Positions 30,566-32,300 of a DNA stretch of 32,300 nt are shown piece after piece. This stretch comes from Streptomyces fumigatiscleroticus (GTDB taxonomy: Bacteria > Actinomycetota > Actinomycetes > Streptomycetales > Streptomycetaceae), in the NCBI RefSeq assembly GCF_014647975.1, contig NZ_BMQF01000039.1, positions 1 to 32,300 on the forward strand, written 5' to 3'. Position numbers and translations under genes: made by a program. Positions within the stretch are counted from its first letter, which is position 1. Each line of letters starts with the position of its first letter. The notes under the pieces were generated by a model. It was given only the letters and a program-made list of their open reading frames with translations. It ran no database searches and was not told the DNA's origin.

Positions 30566-32263
30566 TCAGCCCCGACGGGCATGACCGATGTGCCGGGAGC
30601 CGGCCAGCCATGTGTCCAGTGCCGTCCCCACCTCGGTGAGCAGGGGCGGAAGGGCGGTATCCGTCCGGCGGGCGGCGCCGGTGACGCACGGGTCGACCAG
30701 CTCGGCCAGGCGGCGCAGAGCCACGGCCGTCGCGGCGGCGTCGGGAAGTATGTCGTCGGGGTGGTCCAGGAGCCGTCCGGCCAGGGTGAGAGCGGCCGAG
30801 GTCATCTGGTCCAGTGCGGAGGTGGCCGTCCGTATGCCGCGGCGCTCTCCCGCGGTGCGCTCGCCGACCAGCCGTAGCCGGGTGCGCGCGTGGTCCAGTT
30901 CCGTCCTGCGCAGGGGGCTCGCGGGGTCCTCGACCAGGCGGGCCGATGCCGTCAGTACGGCCGTGACGGCGTGCCGCCGGTGCCGGACGGCCCAGCGACG
31001 GGTGACCAGTTGACCGGCGACGGCGGCGGCGAGGCAGCCCAGAACGGTCTCCAGCAGTCGGTCGGCGGTGATGGTGAGCACCGCCGAGGCGCCGGTCGCG
31101 GAGGTCACCAGGAGAACCGAGAGGGGGGTGACGAAGACCATGGCGACGGCATAGTTGCGGGCGACGACGAGCTCGATGACGAAGGTGAGCGCGGCGAGCA
31201 GCAGCGCGATCGCCACGCCCCGGGGGTGTGCCGAGGCCAGCGCTCCGGCGAGCACGCATCCCGCGGCGGTCCCCGTGCCGCGCAGTACCGCCCGGGCGTT
31301 GGCGCCGGCCGCGTGGCTGCCGCGGGCGAGGACCGCCGCGGCGGCGGCCATGGCCCAGTAGGGGCGCCCGACCTGGCACAGCAGGGAGGCGCTGCCGGCG
31401 AGGGCGACGGCGGCTCCGACGCGTGCCGCCATCCACGGGAAGGGCGAACGGGGAAAGGACACCAGGGCGAGACGCAGCCGGATCCCCGGCCGGCCTGTGA
31501 CGGAACCCGGCCGGCTGGTGACGGAACCCGCTCCGCCGGTGGCGGAACCCGCTCCGCCCGTGACGGAACCCGGTCCGCCGGTGGCGGAACCCGCTCCGCC
31601 GGTGACGGAACCCGGTCCGCCGGTGGCGGAACCCGGTCCGCCGGTGGCGGAACCCGGTCCGCCGGTGGCGGAACCCGGTCCGCCGGTGGCGGAACCCGGT
31701 CCGCCGGTGGCGGAACCCGGTCCGCCGGTGGCGGAACCCGCTCCGCCGGTGGCGGAACCCGCTCCGCCCGTGACGGAACCCGCTCCGCCCGTGACGGAAC
31801 CCGCTCCGCCCGTGACGGAACCCGGTCCGCCGGTGGCGGAATCCGCTCCGCCGGTGACGGAACCCGGTCCGCCCGTGGCGGAACCCGCTCCGCCCGTGAC
31901 GGAACCCGGCCGGCCGGGCCCGTCCGTGGGAAGGACGCGGGCGACCAGCCAGGACAGGACCGCCGCGCAGACACCCGCGGCGGCCACCGCCGCGGCACGG
32001 CGCGCGGTGTCACCGGGCGGCAGGCCGGTGCCGACCGAGCAGACCAGTACGGGCATCACGATGCCCGGCGGCCGCGCCCCGGCCACGGCGTACACCGCCG
32101 CCGCAGCAGCGGCCCACAGGGCCGTGCCGAGCACGGCGAGCCACGTGTGCCCGGCGAGAGAGCTTCCGATCGCCATCCCGATGGTGAGGCCGAGGGCGGC
32201 GCCCGCGACCGCACCGGCCTCCTGACGCGGGGTCCCGTGAAGTTTCCCCGTGATCTTGGACAC
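30566..32263 (-). CDS. FUSC-type membrane protein with a 20-repeat linker
   Basis: This is a 565-aa protein of the fusaric-acid-resistance (FUSC)/aromatic acid exporter type. Residues 15-110 hold about four membrane helices. Residues 120-259 are twenty 7-residue GS(V/A)TGG(A/P) repeats. Residues 275-430 hold a second membrane block (RVGAAVALAGSASLLCQVGR, then GRPYWA, typical of FUSC_2), and the rest is a cytosolic helical tail. Family members export aromatic acids or other small molecules, often as part of a larger pump; no partner is visible here. GTG 32263 lacks a strong ribosome site, so the start is uncertain. The repeat linker is not a family feature. Confidence 0.85.
   Translation of the reverse strand: MSKITGKLHGTPRQEAGAVAGAALGLTIGMAIGSSLAGHTWLAVLGTALWAAAAAAVYAVAGARPPGIVMPVLVCSVGTGLPPGDTARRAAAVAAAGVCAAVLSWLVARVLPTDGPGRPGSVTGGAGSATGGPGSVTGGADSATGGPGSVTGGAGSVTGGAGSVTGGAGSATGGAGSATGGPGSATGGPGSATGGPGSATGGPGSATGGPGSATGGPGSVTGGAGSATGGPGSVTGGAGSATGGAGSVTSRPGSVTGRPGIRLRLALVSFPRSPFPWMAARVGAAVALAGSASLLCQVGRPYWAMAAAAAVLARGSHAAGANARAVLRGTGTAAGCVLAGALASAHPRGVAIALLLAALTFVIELVVARNYAVAMVFVTPLSVLLVTSATGASAVLTITADRLLETVLGCLAAAVAGQLVTRRWAVRHRRHAVTAVLTASARLVEDPASPLRRTELDHARTRLRLVGERTAGERRGIRTATSALDQMTSAALTLAGRLLDHPDDILPDAAATAVALRRLAELVDPCVTGAARRTDTALPPLLTEVGTALDTWLAGSRHIGHARRG
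31487..31906. repeat. Twenty 21-bp tandem repeats in the FUSC gene
   Basis: Exactly 420 bp form twenty in-frame 21-bp units. The units differ mainly at two codons (Val/Ala at position 3, Ala/Pro at position 7). Six consecutive GSATGGP units in the centre are identical at the protein level, while both ends are more mixed. This pattern fits recent expansion of the central block. The antisense strand is also fully open through the array. Confidence 0.97.
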
Positions 32264-32300
32264 TCGATGGTTATGCCGCGAGGGCGTGTTGATGCCGCTG

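Noticed and set aside
30562..31436. N-terminal extension of the GNAT frame
   Set aside because: Runs through the FUSC gene in another frame; GNAT start at 30458 has GAGGAG.
31497..32225. 242-aa plus-strand ORF rich in EPGPPV repeats
   Set aside because: It is the antisense reading of the FUSC repeat array; the 21-bp period keeps several frames open. No ribosome site, no domain outside the repeat.

Overview
The window is high-GC actinobacterial DNA and looks like a Streptomyces chromosome. The reasons are the strong G/C bias at third codon positions, the many GTG and TTG starts behind GGAGG-type ribosome sites, an SsgA-like sporulation protein (a family found in sporulating actinomycetes), three giant LuxR-family ATPases, and an F420-type nitroreductase. 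There is no rRNA, tRNA, CRISPR array, insertion sequence or recognisable biosynthetic cluster. Several decayed genes (TetR, MMPL, a second TetR, GNAT, half an NAD kinase) and many single-gene regulator/effector pairs suggest an accessory region such as a chromosome arm; that placement is inference.

Layout. 1-2.4 kb: an exported HD-domain protein (-), a poorly coding stretch, then a small GntR-like protein overlapping (ATGA) a protein with eight DMPRP repeats. 2.4-4.7 kb: a TetR regulator divergent from an amidase across an operator-like array of six 10-bp repeats. 4.7-5.4 kb: a deletion scar joining a truncated TetR gene to the middle of an MMPL transporter gene. 5.7-10 kb: a DUF4331 protein and an upstream LuxR-family ATPase (LAL), both on the minus strand. 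10-12.2 kb: a long non-coding stretch, a 41-aa membrane ORF, an SsgA-like protein, and a coiled-coil/winged-helix protein ending at a good intrinsic terminator. 12.6-14.1 kb: a deazaflavin nitroreductase divergent from a hemerythrin protein. 14.2-16 kb: a frameshifted TetR pseudogene and a TDT-family transporter whose upstream region is full of TCACT boxes. 16.5-19.4 kb: TetR divergent from an SDR and an aldo/keto reductase. 19.5-22.6 kb: a broken GNAT gene, an HxlR regulator, a 44-aa secreted peptide and an ACMSD-like amidohydrolase. 22.4-28.2 kb: two tandem, paralogous LALs. 28.5-29.1 kb: the C-terminal half of an NAD kinase. 29.7-32.3 kb: a GNAT acetyltransferase and a FUSC-type membrane protein with twenty 21-bp repeats in its linker.

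How the genes fit together. Most units are local switches: a one-component regulator next to the enzyme or transporter it probably controls (TetR/amidase, TetR/SDR-AKR, HxlR/peptide-amidohydrolase). The enzymes point to detoxification or catabolism of small molecules rather than one pathway. Two themes recur. One is in-frame minisatellites inside four different genes. The other is a set of small or coupled ORFs (41-aa membrane ORF, 44-aa secreted peptide, ATGA-coupled repeat protein, 11-codon ORF before the half NAD kinase) that automatic annotation often misses.
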